NCBI GenBank assembly: GCA_902729315.2 | Contig: LR746266.1 | Span: forward strand, 6,130,259-6,194,258 | DNA: 64,000 nucleotides | Origin: Spirodela intermedia | Taxonomy: Eukaryota; Streptophyta; Magnoliopsida; Alismatales; Araceae | Direction of reading: 5' to 3' | Part shown: positions 47,175-59,437 of the stretch, one piece after another | Layout of the letters: each line of letters begins with the position of its first letter | Numbering within the stretch: the stretch's first letter is position 1 | Program-made: the position numbers and the translations under genes | The notes under the pieces: generated by a model | Databases searched by the model: none | Seen by the model: the letters and a program-made list of their open reading frames with translations, nothing else | What the model was told of the DNA's origin: nothing

Positions 47175-48119
47175 CAAGTGTTGTCAACGAGCAATAGCAC
47201 TGAAGGTGCATCTTGTAGGCAGAGCTCTCCAAGCTCAACCCCCTTCTTCCCTGGCTAGTAAACTGCTGCTCCTCCTTGCCCGAATTTCTAAATAGTAATA
47301 AAATGTGATGATTAATTATTTGTATTTTTATTAGAATATTTAAAATAAAATAAATCATTAATAATTATAAATAAAGAAAAGGATAGGGAAGTTACTTTAG
47401 TCCATTGACATGAAACTATATGCTAAATACAATTAATTAGCACGTAAGACTAGAAAATAGGAGTAATTTTGATAACAAATCGATTTAAATGTAAAACTGG
47501 AAAAAATGCAGATAGCCTTAAAAAAATTGAAGCTAAAATAAAACGAAAATTACAAAATGGTATAATTAATCGGGACGATAATGGGCCTGTTTCCTCTGTG
47601 GGTTAAACTGAGGGATATGGGCTTTGAGTTGGGCAGATCTGCCCATTAATCAGATGGCCTATCGGCGACGAGTCAGCAGCGCCAGTTCCGCCGCCCTAGC
47701 GGAGGTCAACGAAGGAATGCGCTGACCGAGGACGACCTACCCTCCCCCATTCCAGAACCCGATGAAAGACGAAATAAAGTCAAAAGCGCGTAAACTGACG
47801 GGGGGAAGATGGGGGGAGTCTAGCTTTGACTTGGGGGCCCCGTGGGGCCCGAGCATCTGGCCGGCGGGCTTCCTCCTCCGTGGTCGAGGCGGCGGCGGCG
47901 GCGGCGGAGGGCCGGCAAATGGGCGGGCAGCCGTCTCCAATGAAGGTATTCAATGACCCATCAGAAGAAGAAGAAGAAGATTATTCCGCGGCGCCTGACG
48001 AGGTACTACTCCACAGTCGGCTGTCATCTCCGTCTCCTCGCCGTATTCAATGGCAGCCCGAGCTGTCATTCCAGAGGCACATCAACACGACTCATCTATC
48101 GCCCCTCGACGTGATAAAC

Positions 48120-48121
<2 letters not shown>

Positions 48122-48168
<47 letters not shown>
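48122..48168. repeat. (CT)n microsatellite
   Basis: Pure CT dinucleotide run of about 23 units in intergenic DNA. Confidence 0.95.
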
Positions 48169-48170
<2 letters not shown>

Positions 48171-49011
48171 GGAGACTGACCATCCATTATAAGATTCTCT
48201 CTCTCTCTCGCTGGGAAGTATCGGGAAACCTGGGTCTGGAGTGGGAGGAGGTGGGGATAGAGGGGGGGGATCGAAGGGTCTCCATCAAGGGAGTTGCAGT
48301 CGTGGACAGATGGAGAGGGAATTAAATAGTCGACCTGGGAGAGCATCTCCCAAGAACTTTCTCGGACAGGCGACCCCCCCAGACGAGGCCGGGGATTGGG
48401 ATTCCCCAGTCAATGGAGAGAGAAGGAGGAGGAGGAGGAGGAGGAGGAGGAGGATACTATTATCGAATGGTGGCAGTGAGATCGGCGGAGGAGGAGAATA
48501 AGCCATGGATGATACGTAAGCTTCTGCCGTACGTGACTAGTCTGGGTCGAGGCGTCATGTCCAGGCGAGGGGGAGGATGAGGATGGCTGCGGAGAGGGAG
48601 GCTCTTTGACTTTTTGCCTTCTCTGGGTACGGAAATCCATGTCGAAGTAGCCAGAGACAGAGACAGAGAGAGAGAGAGAGATGGGTTCTTGGAAAGCTCG
48701 TCAAGTGCAGTGGGAGGGGTAGAGAACGGAGAAGACGGAGATGCAAGCTCTCGTGGTCTTAAAACCAGGCAGGAGGACGACGACGCTGCGAGGGTTGGGA
48801 AACCGAGGTGGTCTGTCAACGGGTCTTCCGAATAATAAATAATCTACGGAAATGGGTTGGAAGGGAAAGGAAGAAGGGGAGTTCTAAGGAGGGAGTTCTC
48901 AGGTGTGCAGGCAGGCGGACGGGGGGCATGGTTCTAGTGACCGGCCGAGCACTGTGAGCTGATTCTGCTCCTGCTAAGCATCCCCCCATGCCCTTCTTTT
49001 TGTCCCTCTCT

Positions 49012-49017
<6 letters not shown>

Positions 49018-49057
<40 letters not shown>
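49018..49057. repeat. (CT)n microsatellite
   Basis: Pure CT dinucleotide run of about 20 units in intergenic DNA, about 900 bp past the LBD stop. Confidence 0.95.
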
Positions 49058-49059
<2 letters not shown>

Positions 49060-49976
49060 GTCTGTCTTCTCTGTCTGTCTCTCTCTGCGTGTGATCATCA
49101 CCTGCAGCAGGAGCGACCGCATACGATCAGTTTCGCACAGGAGAGGAATGGGATGGGAACAAACGATTGTATCAGAGATACTGCATGGAAATAGGAAAAA
49201 CGCAGAGCAAGGGAAAGAGGGTCGGCAGCCACTGCCGCCCTCGTTTGGGAATCAGGGAAATCGCCCCGAGGGGGAGGGGGGACTCAATCCGTTTCTCGGC
49301 AGACTCCCTTCTTCCCTCTCAATCTTCTGTGCTGGAAAACAGCGATATAAATCTCTAGAACGCTCGAGATGACCAGGATCCTGAGGAGCCCGAGAAGTCG
49401 GAGAGAACTACTAAGCCCCGTCTGAGCATGCGACCCAGGAATCTGCCGGTAGGAGAGAAGAAACGGTGGGAGGAGGAGGCATCACTATGTACGATGCTGG
49501 GAGGAAGAAACCCACGGCCTTTGACCCCCGTGGAGAGGGAGAAAGGCCAGATGCATGCGCAAGAAGAAACCAGCGGTTGGGCAAAGGGCATAGAAAGAGG
49601 GAGATTAGAGGTCTCTTCATGGGAGTATTAATGGGTGATGAGCAGTCAGCTTGTAGCCAGCTGGTAATGGGCGAGCCATGAAGACGAGAAGGTCGTTACC
49701 CGAGGGATGATCGTCTTCAAGCTCGAGAAGGCCTTTAGGGGTATTAGGGTAAAACAGTTGTATCGCACCTCCGGCGCAGCCGTAGGGATTCGACAGCAGG
49801 AGCAGGAGGCAAGCGGAAATTCTCAAAAAGCAGGTAGGGAGGTTGCGGTGAGGGGGAAACAGGAGAAATGCGGAGAGAGGCTCGTACCAGGAGGAATCAT
49901 TTAGTTTTTGCGATGGCAGCACCGGGGAGGGCGAAGGAACCACTGAAATCGGTCGGCATCCGCATATGGTCGCCAT

Positions 49977-50882
49977 TCACGACGGCAGACTTGGGCCGGC
50001 GCCGCCGTCGTTCCGCCGTTCGCCGTCGCCGGGGAACCTCCTTCGGCTCTGGTGCTGTTCCTGCTGTTGGTGCTGCATTTTGTGAAAGGGGTAGTCGAGG
50101 GGCCGCGGAGGCGGCGCCATCCCAGATGACGCGCCGGCAATGGAGATTACCCCTCTCGGATGGTTGAATTCTCCCAACCCTCCGCCACCGCCACCGCCGC
50201 GCCCTCCCATGCCGCCGCCGGCGTACCTCAACAGATCATGTCTGAACATCTCATTCGGCTCATTCGGCCCCCTGGTCAACCTCTGAGTCTCTACAATCTG
50301 CAGTCGATGGCACTGCTGCTCCCGCACTGGGATCGCGGAAGGAGAAGCCCCCGAGTCCGGCGACCCGAAGCCCATCTCCGCCGCCGCCGCATTGGAGTGC
50401 ATGCCGTGGTGAAGCATCGGTATGGAGTGCTGGTGGTGGTGGTAGTTGAAGGGGTGGCCTCGGTTCGTCAGAGGGAAGGATTGCTGGGCGGCGGTGGCGG
50501 TGGTGGTGAGGAAAGGGTTCGACGCGGTGGTGGGGCGGATGTAGGAGGAGAGCTCCTTCTTGGCGTTCAGAAGGTCCTCCTGGAGCTGCTTGAGGCGGTG
50601 CTGAAGAACCGAGATGTAGCCGACGCAGCCATAGACTGGGTCGCGGAGGCGGGCCTCGGCCTCGTAGGCGAGGGAGTTGACGGCGTCCTCTCGCTGCTCG
50701 GAGCTGAGTTCGTTGAGCAGCTTGGCGACATTGCTGGCGCCGAAGACGCGGTGCACGCTGGCGAACTTCGCCGGCTGGTCTGGCGGGAAGTAGGGGGCGA
50801 ACACGCAGCCCGCGGTGCACTTGCGGCGGAGGAACTTGCACGCCGCACACGGCGAATTGGTCGAAGATGACGACGACGCCAT
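49977..50882 (-). CDS. LBD36: LOB-domain transcription factor, class I, AS2/LBD36-like (single coding exon)
   Basis: 301 residues without a coding intron. LBD proteins are plant-specific DNA-binding factors in lateral-organ patterning; AS2 and LBD36 act in leaf and floral-organ polarity. The LOB zinc-finger-like C block is CAACKFLRRKCTAGC (C12-X2-C15-X6-C22-X3-C26). The GAS block follows (FAPYFPPDQPAKF, VHRVFGASNVAKLLNEL), then the invariant DPVYGCVGYIS and a class I leucine-zipper-like segment (VLQHRLKQLQEDLLNAKKEL). The C-terminal half is His/Gln- and Gly-rich. EARLRDPVYGCVG plus the long tail favour LBD36 over AS2; the exact orthologue is inferred. A 5' UTR intron is likely at 50935-51048 (donor GTAAGC, acceptor TAGCAG). 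An in-frame ATG at 50930 would add 16 residues; 50882 starts with the family-typical MASSS and was chosen. Confidence 0.93.
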   Translation of the reverse strand: MASSSSSTNSPCAACKFLRRKCTAGCVFAPYFPPDQPAKFASVHRVFGASNVAKLLNELSSEQREDAVNSLAYEAEARLRDPVYGCVGYISVLQHRLKQLQEDLLNAKKELSSYIRPTTASNPFLTTTATAAQQSFPLTNRGHPFNYHHHQHSIPMLHHGMHSNAAAAEMGFGSPDSGASPSAIPVREQQCHRLQIVETQRLTRGPNEPNEMFRHDLLRYAGGGMGGRGGGGGGGLGEFNHPRGVISIAGASSGMAPPPRPLDYPFHKMQHQQQEQHQSRRRFPGDGERRNDGGAGPSLPS

Positions 50883-51690
50883 TGCCGCGATCTGAATCGA
50901 TCTCTTTCGTGGTGCAGAAGCAAGAATCAATCGGCTGCTAAATAGAGAAAGAGCAAGACGACGAATAAGGCATCCATGTGGTTCTTCGTTATTGTTTCTC
51001 CCTGATCGAGGATAGGGTTAGGGTTTAGAATTTCGCGGTCTTGCTTACCTTCTCGGTTCTCCGGACGCAGCTGGCCGTGAGATGAAAGAGATTTGACGGC
51101 GATCGACTCGCGATACGGAGGTGACCAATGGAAGAAGGTGGAAAGAGAAATCTCAACGAGGGAGGAAATTTTCGGAAGAAGGGGAAGCCCTCGGACGCGC
51201 AGATTATAGAGGGAAACCGGGGGGAAATGGATCCTTCCCCTTCCTCCGTCCACTACAAAAGATGGCTCCTCTCTTCTCTCTCTCTCTCTTTCTTTCTCTT
51301 TGTCACTGTAGCACCTTCGCCTTTCTCCAGCGCTCGCTCCCTCCCTGAGCCTCCTCGTCTCCACTTCCCTCGCTCGGAGCTCCGAACACCTCTCCGCGAT
51401 GCAGCCACCGGCCGGAAGAGATCAGTGCAGGATCGTACGACCACGAACCAGCGTACAAACAGTCCACCTACCGACTCCTAGATCAGCCAGCGATGCCCCC
51501 CGATCCGATCACACTGCCACCGCCGGCGCCGGCGCGATGACCGGAGCAGGCTCCTCCCTCCTCCACACTCTCGATCGAACCAGAACCAGCGGCGGCCAGT
51601 GCCAGTAATTTCCTCCTCTCCTTTCCGCTCCACCGCCGACTTCGACGGACACAGATATAGAGATTGAGGCAGCGGACGACCGAAAAGACC

Positions 51691-51758
<68 letters not shown>

Positions 51759-53174
51759 GATTTGCAGATCCCAAAGGAAATAGGGAGTGAGAAAACCGGA
51801 GGGGTGAGAGGGGATAAATATCTCCGAAATTGCTGTTTTACCCGCCGGCGGCATCACAAGCTGGCTCTCTCTCTCTCTCTCTCTCTCTCTCTATGTCTGT
51901 GTCTCTCTCTAGCCCCGTATTTATCGTGTTCTGCGGGGCAGCCAGTATAGCGCCGACTTCCGTCCACCGTAGGCCGTGCGATAGGGGGATGACGTAATAT
52001 GGCAGTGGGCGGCGGGCCCCGGCCTTGAGATGACGAGCTGTCGATTGCGGTAGCCACGCTGTCATTCCTCACCAGCTGTTGGCGATCCACTTCGGATCGA
52101 GTCCTCAATTGAACGCACATCCCTTAAAGATCCTCCTTCGGTCAGGACTCGTTGTGAGGAATTTTTAGCCTTCCCGCCCAGTAAAACTCGTTAATTAAAA
52201 AAAACCCTTTTTAATGATAACTTATATCCCCCCGTTTAAGGGGCCAAGCGGCAAGTTGATCCCCATCACGCATTTCGTGTATTTATGTCCTTTCTCTCTC
52301 TTCTTCTCATCGTCTCCCCCAACTCCCTGGGCTATTCCATGTGGGCTAATTTGGGCCGCCATTCCCAAGCCTATCCAAACTGTACGACTCTGAGAGGGAG
52401 AGTTAGAGAGAGAGAGAGAGAGAGGGAGAGAGTTGTGGAGAGAGACAGGGGAAGGAAGGGGGGGGGGGGACCTTTCAGTTTAACGCAGAGTCCGACTTTG
52501 TCTGCTCTGGCTGCTGGCCTTCGGCCGCCGTTTTGCCTCGCCGCAACGCGTTGACATCTACCACCGGCGGTCGATGGTTTTCTCTGTCAACGGATTCGGG
52601 GAGTGTAGGATGCCTCTGACTTCGATACCCGTGGTACCACGTAGGGGGGTCAGTCCGGGCCGCACGTGACAGCCATCGTGCCGAGTCAGCACGCCGCTTG
52701 AATCTTGCATGGAGGAGTTTGGTTGGTGAGGGAAGTAACTAAACTGCTCTACTCGTCTACCCGCGTGCGGCCTCTACTAATATTTTTAGAAACATATTTG
52801 CGAAACGCCCCCCGGATAAAAGATGATTGTATAACTGGCCTTTCCGGAGGCGGTGAACTTGACTCGAAGAATCGAGGAAGAGGGGAACTCGTCAAGGCGC
52901 GTTGGCGGTGTTCATCGGAAGAGGACGAATGTTGAAGAAGGTTGGAGGGAACCTCCGAGAGCCGCCCATGCGACCGGCCTGATCGGGCTCGTCTCCGATC
53001 TGCAACTAGGGTTCCGGCGGTTGCTCCGATCGATCTAGCTGCGGCGGCGGAGGAGGGGGTGTGGTGGGGGTGGGGGATCGTTGTTGTGGGGGAGGGGAGA
53101 GGCGGGGAGATTTGGAGGGAGGGTCACCATAACATGTTCTTCTTCCGGGGGCGGCGGCAGAGGCAGCAGGAGAT
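50883..53174. other. Divergent promoter region between LBD and MAPKKK genes
   Basis: LBD reads left and the kinase gene reads right. The LBD 5' UTR and its intron occupy about 50883-51120. (GA)n lies at 51695-51752 and (CT)n at 51865-51892. A G run at about 52461-52470 and a GA-rich patch at 52390-52450 also occur. The kinase leader is purine-rich (about 52850-53170). No other gene seen. Confidence 0.5.
51695..51752. repeat. (GA)n microsatellite upstream of the LBD gene
   Basis: Pure GA run of about 29 units, roughly 810 bp upstream of the LBD start codon. Confidence 0.95.
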
Positions 53175-56100
53175 ATGCCTTGGTGGAAGGGCGGCAGCGG
53201 ACATTCCGGCAGCTCCTCCCGCTCTAATTTCGTCCAGTCACCGCGCTCCGAGTCGTCGTCCCCGCAGTGCTCGTCCACATCATCGCCCTCTCCCCGGGGG
53301 CGGCGCCGCCGGGACTTCGGCTTTGGGTGGAGCCGGCGCGATATGGCCAATCAACTGCCGCGGCTGACGCGGCAGAGGAAGCTCCGGCACCTCAGCAATT
53401 CGGACCTCGAGGTGTTGGAGCAAGACGAGGGGCCCGGTGGATGCAAGGGCGTCGATTGTTGCACCTCGAGTCCCGCGACGAGGTCGGCGAATAGCCTGGA
53501 GTCGTCCCCTGCCATCAGCTCGTGGATGACCGGGGGATCGGTGCCGAGGCCGCTACCTCTGCCCCGTCCAGAGGCGACGGCTGGATATCAGCTGCCGTCG
53601 CCTCCCGATGCCCTGGGCCGAGGCACGGGAGAGGAAGCAATTGGAACCTCGGAGTTTTCTTCTTCCCTGGGGGAGCCAATCGGGAAGCGGCTCTCGGCAA
53701 CAAGCAACGCAAAAAGGTGAGCAAATTCATCGGCAAAACACCACTAGCTGTTCTTCTACCTGATTCAACCACAAAACGCCATGCACCTGCAGTCCACAGC
53801 ATTTCATAGCATGATGAGGAATGGTCCTCTCGGTTGCTACTTCTCCAGACGCATAGAGCGGATCCCTTGGGTCTCCTCTGCGCTTCCTCAATGGAAGCCT
53901 TTTCCATGATTCCTGTGTTTTCTGCACGGAACTCCTCACACCAGTAGCTTTATCATGGAGATTCTTTGAATGGTTACTTCCTTTAAAGCTGATCCTTTCA
54001 CCTCTGCTAAAAATAGGCCATGCTAGAGCCCCCTTCAACCTGTGAAAACTCTTGAAAGGTGGTCGCTGGCTGGTCACCTGCAAGCTTCAGGTGAATTATA
54101 GCAGTCTGTGAAAAAAGCTCAGCTCACGAGTTTTTTTTCACATCTCCGTTTGATCTGCGGATCAGTGATTGTTACAACTACGATCTAGTTGCCAAGACCC
54201 GTATTTATCAATCATGTTTCATTTTTATTGCAGCATTTATTTTTGATTTCCCAATGACTGTTATTTTCTGGAGTAATGCTTTTCCTGTTCTCCCATTTCA
54301 GTAGGTCGGCCTACCTCTTCACGCGGAATAGCGCCGACCTCGTTGACTTCAGATCATCCGGGGTCAATTCTAGAGATATTAGGAATGGATTTAAAGAATT
54401 CAGGCTGACTCCCCCGCCCAGGAGTGCTCCAACAAGTGTTCTATCCAGCCCTGTGCTTAGCCCCCGAGGATTGAGGCCACTGGCTCCCCGTGGACCTGCG
54501 ATATGGTCAGCGCAAGACTTTCCTTACACAGATATGGGAGCAGGATTCTCTTCTCGAACCTCGCCAGAGGGAATTTTCGCTAGCCCAGAGCATTCACCAT
54601 TGCACAGCCCAACGACGAGAAGTCCCGGAGTAAGGTCAAGGAATCCAAGCTCGCCTCAATCTCCATTGCACCCAATGTATGCAGACAGCTCCGCCTCCTG
54701 GCATGACGGCAATGCTAGTGCTAACGGCCATCCACTGCCTCTTCCTCCCGGCGGTGTGGTGCCTGCGCAGTCCTCTTTCACTCACCAACCTGCTCCGAAG
54801 AATGAGCCACCATCTGTTACAAACCAGTGGCTGAAAGGTAAACTCATTGGTAGCGGTACCTTCGGAAATGTTTACCATGGCACCCACAGGTATGTCTGAC
54901 AGGAGATAAAATCTTCATTACAGTCTTCCTTAATCTCCTTTGGTATGTTCTTGAAGTGATTGGGTCTTCATTAACAGGCACACTGGGGCGTCGTGTGCAA
55001 TGAAAGAGGTTAATCTAGTCCCCGATGACCCCAAATCCGCTGAATCTATCAAACAGCTAGAGCAGGTTTGGTCCTTCAGATCCCATATGGTTAATATCTA
55101 TTAATTTTCTGTATTACTCTCTGTTATTATTTTTTGGTATTATTCAGTATTTCGTTCCAGTCGTGTGATATTATTGCATAATAATGATTTAGCCAAAAAA
55201 AATGGCCTTCTCTTGGGTGTTAAATTATATTAATTTTTATATGTTTCGAGAATGTAAAACAGGGTTTTCATGCGGCTTATCATATTCCTGGAGAAGAACA
55301 CCTTGTAACAAATAGGCTGAGGTGGCATGTTCATCTGATCTTTGATCTTCTATGCTGGGAATCCCTTCGATTGTCAGAAAAGCAGTACATGTGATGCTCT
55401 TTTCTGATAGAGTACTTGAAAAAAATCATCCTCTGACTTTTTCGAGAGAAAAGAAAGATAAAGATTCAGTTCAGTCGCATCTTGTTTCTTTCAATGCATT
55501 CATTCCATCCGCTGAAGAACTAGTGAGTGGTTCATTATTTGGGTCTTCAGATAACACGGTTGTTTGACTTGAGAAGCAGGTCTGGTTGACGAGGCGATAT
55601 TCTCTTCTTACTTTCTCATCTGGTTGACTTCGGACCCATGTTTGCTATATGTACAATTCTTCATTTTCTTATCTTTTCACTGCATTGCGATCCTTCTTCC
55701 TATTTCTTCATATAAAATAAATAAATATATATTTTTTAAAAAAATATACAAAGGGTGAGGTACAGAGAATCATGTGATTCATTTCATAATTGTCTACAAG
55801 AGATATTCTTTACGAGAAATAGATATCATTGATTCTCTGATTTGATGCCCTTTTCTTGTTCCTTGTGTTCTTCTCATGCATTAATTTATTATTTATTCTC
55901 TGTAAACAGGAAATAAAGGTTCTCAGCCAACTGAAGCATCAGAACATTGTGCAGTATTATGGAAGTGAAATAGTAAATATTCTTCCCAGATAACTTCTTC
56001 TGATGACTCGCTGAATGAGGAATTGATGTCAATAAATTCACCTGAAAAATGCAGATCGGCGATCGATTTTACATATACTTGGAATATGTTTATCCCGGAT

Positions 56101-58599
56101 CAATAAATAAATATGTGCGGGAGCATTGCGGAGCTATAACAGAATCGGTGGTTCGCAACTTCACCCGCCATATTCTCAATGGATTGGGATACCTGCATAG
56201 CAAAAAGACAATGCACAGGTTTCATTTACTCCTCGTTCCCTTTTTTGCATCAATTTTTTATCAAATTATTTTCTTTCGAATTAAAATAATTTGAGACTAT
56301 ATGGTCTTGTCAGTCATCTCTCAGCTTGGCACATTACCCTTAACAGTTTCTGCTCCCTTTACCCCCCCCAAGAACAACGCTGACTCCCTAGATTGTAATC
56401 CTCCACTTCTCGTGTCATCTATTTTCCCACGAATAAAAAATACCCATTCTCTCAGTTTGATCAGGGAAATTTCCATCAGCCAGTTTCGCATCTGCCGAAT
56501 TTTCTTTCTAAGATGGCAGGAATCAAGATGCTATACTTTCTTGCGATGTCTCAGTCATTGTTCACAGAATGCCGTATAATGGATGATTTAATTATTTTAT
56601 CAATAATTAATTTCATCTATTTTATCCATAATTATTGTCCACTTCTCGTGTCATCTATTTTCCCCCACAAATAAAAAAATATCCACTCTCTCAGTTTGAT
56701 CAAGAACATTTCTATCAGAGTCAGTTTGGCATCTGCCGAGTTTTCTATCTAAGGTGGCAGGAATCAAGATGCGATGTCTCAGTCATTGTTCAGATACTGC
56801 ATTCTGTGAAAATCATCATCTACAGCACTTGTTGTTGTTGTTGTTGTTCTTCTTCTTCTTCGTCTAGAGTGCTAGAAAGAAACATGATAGGGAGGGCTTT
56901 CTCAAGGCATAATCACTTTTATAATATTTGTATAATATTTTGAAAATCGTGGTGCCAAACTTTCAGACCTACCCAATTAATTTCATGGTTTATGATGCTG
57001 GAATTTGCGCATAAACAGCACGCCATATATCTATATATAATCCTAAATAATGGGATATTCCAATGGATTATGTTCTAGCCGCTCAAGATCTTCCTCCCCC
57101 TCTCTGGCAGGGACATCAAAGGAGCAAATCTACTTGTCGATTCATTCGGCGTTGTAAAGCTTGCCGACTTTGGAATGGCGAAACATGTGAGTAGGGTAGG
57201 GTGGTCTTCTGGAACGCCTGGTGGGGGGCTTTTCCTACACAGATTTCCATATTTTAGGTAGAACCTAATCGCTGCCGATGGCTCTTTGGACAGCTGAGTG
57301 GGGAGAAGGCGGTGCTTTCTCTGAAGGGAACTCCGTATTGGATGGCTCCGGAGGTATTTTTCTGGCACCCACCATTGATAGATACAACACACCCATGGCA
57401 GGATGGCAGGATCTTGAAGAAGCTCTCTCTGCGCGCAGGTGGTCCAGGCCATGCTAATCAAGGATAAAGGGTATGATCTCTCTGTGGACATATGGAGTCT
57501 GGGCTGCACGATCATTGAGATGTTCACAGGAAAACACCCCTGGGATGGCTACGAAGGGGTAAGCGATTTCTTCTTGACCCCCCATCACTCCATTTCTTCT
57601 CGAGCTTTACCCTAAGAAATGTGTGCATCTATAAATGGTACATGAAGCTTGATGAGGGCCGATCTTATGTTCATTGTTTGGGTACTATAAATGGTAGATA
57701 AGATTGTCAGGATAGCCTATTTATGCCCACATATGAAGCTGATCGATCATATGAAGGCTTTGTGCCATCATGGGAGACTAAATCGTGTGGGATCATGCTT
57801 AATGGTTCATTCATATGAAAGTTCTTGGTGAAGTGAAGGGAGGAAGAGGCTTTCTTACCTGGGTGTTCTTCTCTCTCCTGACGAGACTTCTCCTCCGCTG
57901 CTGCTGCTGCAGGCCGCGGCGATGTTCAAGGTCTTGCGGGACTCCCCTCGCATACCCGACGCGTTGTCGCCCGAAGGAAAGGACTTCCTCCAGTGCTGCT
58001 TCCAGAGGAACCCAGCTGAGCGGCCCACCGCAGCCCAGCTTCTGGAGCATTCTTTTGTGAAGAACCTGCACCACCATGATGTCCAGGGGGCCATCCATTC
58101 ATTCTCCGCTCTTAAGCTGGCGGTATCCCCCTCCTGCCTCCACCTTCATTCTCATCGTCTTCATCATCATATTTTTATTTATTTATTAATTTATTTATGC
58201 CGGCAGGAAACTACTCACAACCCGAGAGATAAAGCTGCGGCGAAGACGGACTCACCTGGAAAGTCAAAGACTTTGAATGGGTATGCTGTCAACTTGTCTT
58301 GCCAGGAAGTTCTGATTGATCCCCGAGCACGCTGCTCTCTTGGCTAACCACTGTTGGGACATGGTTGTTCTTCCAGAGAGAGGGGTCACTCCCACTCAGA
58401 AGCTTCGGAGGCGGTGACCTCTCACCTCTCCCCACGGTCAACCCTCGAGACCGTCCTCGGCTTGTCGTCCCCCCGCACGGCTCAGGCTGCGCTCAGTCCT
58501 CGGCTCCCCCGGAGGATCATGGAAGGAGTGATGTGGGGCGCCAAGAAGCAAGCCGGCCACTTACCCAGGTCTTCGAATGAGGTTCCCCATCCATGCTGA
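53175..58599 (+). CDS. MAPKKK5: MAPKKK5-like MEKK-type protein kinase (11 exons)
   Basis: Exons 53175-53716, 54302-54889, 54978-55065, 55910-55972, 56055-56218, 57111-57186, 57294-57353, 57439-57558, 57913-58122, 58207-58280 and 58377-58599 give 735 residues. Plant MAPKKK3/5/YDA kinases activate MKK4/5-MPK3/6 modules in immunity and development. The N-terminal regulatory region has RLTRQRKLRHLSNSDLEV, a MAPKKK5 signature, then Ser/Pro-rich sequence. The kinase domain is about 357-618: Gly loop GSGTFGNV (364-371), Lys386 in CAMKEV, HRDIKGANLL with Asp483, DFG at 501-503, GTPYWMAPE ending at 527, and SVDIWSLGCTIIEMFTGKHP. All catalytic residues are intact. The C-terminal SPRSTLETV also matches MAPKKK5. 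Exon 2 has tandem acceptors (CAG ending 54301, TAG ending 54304), both in frame. Intron 5 carries a tandem duplication. Confidence 0.95.
56402..56805. repeat. Intronic tandem duplication, two copies offset by 236 bp
   Basis: In the MAPKKK intron between 56219 and 57110. Copy 1 is about 56402-56570 and copy 2 about 56638-56805. Both share CCACTTCTCGTGTCATCTAT, CTCTCAGTTTGATCA, GGCAGGAATCAAGATGC and GATGTCTCAGTCATTGTTCA. Copy 2 lacks about 11 bp before the last block, and substitutions are scattered. No coding potential. Confidence 0.85.
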
Positions 58600-59437
58600 T
58601 ACTTGGGGCATTGCAGAGGATTCTTGGGTCGAGACTGAGTAGACGACGGGCATCGAGGGAGGAGGCGGCGGCACCCCTAGGAGCACAGCCCCCCACCCCC
58701 CCACCCCCGGCCTGACCCTTATTCTTAATCTGACTTCACACTGGACTTTGGAGCTGTAAAAGTATGGTGACGGATGTTCTGATTGTAGATGTCTCAGAGT
58801 TGTTCTGATAATCCCAGGCGGAGTTTCTGACCTCCCATGAGAGGCTGCTTTGCCCTGGGCTTCCCTCAGGGAGCTAGCTAGCTTCATGCTGCCATTGCCG
58901 GCGAGAATTCTGGTCTCCTCAGCTGAGGCAGAGGAGGTGCTTAACATCGAGCTTCGCCTGCAGATTGAAGCGATCAGCGCCGGTCACAATAGGTTAATCA
59001 ATGGGCTGGGGCTAACCTGAAACCAGACTGGACTGCACAGGGTCGAGCTCAGCACCCACTTCTCCAGCTTTCTTTCTCGGTCTGCGACTTCCAAGGATCT
59101 GGGACTGCACTTGATTCTTCCAAAACTGCCTGAATATGTTATCATCAAATAAGTAGATTGGATATTATTCACCCCCCGAATGGGAAAAAGTAGGTTTTCT
59201 AGGGAGCATAGGAGGGCCAAGCAAAGGGAAGAACAGATGCCCAGAAGGTATCGACACTGGTTTGATTTCCTTGCAACAGGGGCCGTCAAGCTGTTGCGAG
59301 GTGGAGTCTCTATACACAATACATTGTAAGAATCAAGGGGTCACAAAGACGGTGGGGTGGGCAAGCTGAAAGTCTGACAGATGTAGGGTCCTTTCCACCC
59401 GAGAAACAAGGTGGGACAGACAGAAGAAGCAATGATC
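58600..59437. other. Convergent spacer: 3' UTRs of the MAPKKK and TVP15-like genes
   Basis: 840 bp between the two stop codons, read tail-to-tail. No coding frame of note; a C-rich patch is at about 58690-58708. Confidence 0.55.

Larger units (their letters stand above)
47175..49976. other. Intergenic region downstream of the LBD gene
   Basis: AT-rich to about 47590, then GC-rich. CT tracts lie at 48122-48168 and 49018-49057, with shorter GA runs at about 48424-48450 and 48660-48680. Many short Ser/Leu- or Arg/Glu-rich frames come from these repeats. No recognisable gene. The LBD 3' UTR probably covers the last few hundred bases. Confidence 0.45.
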
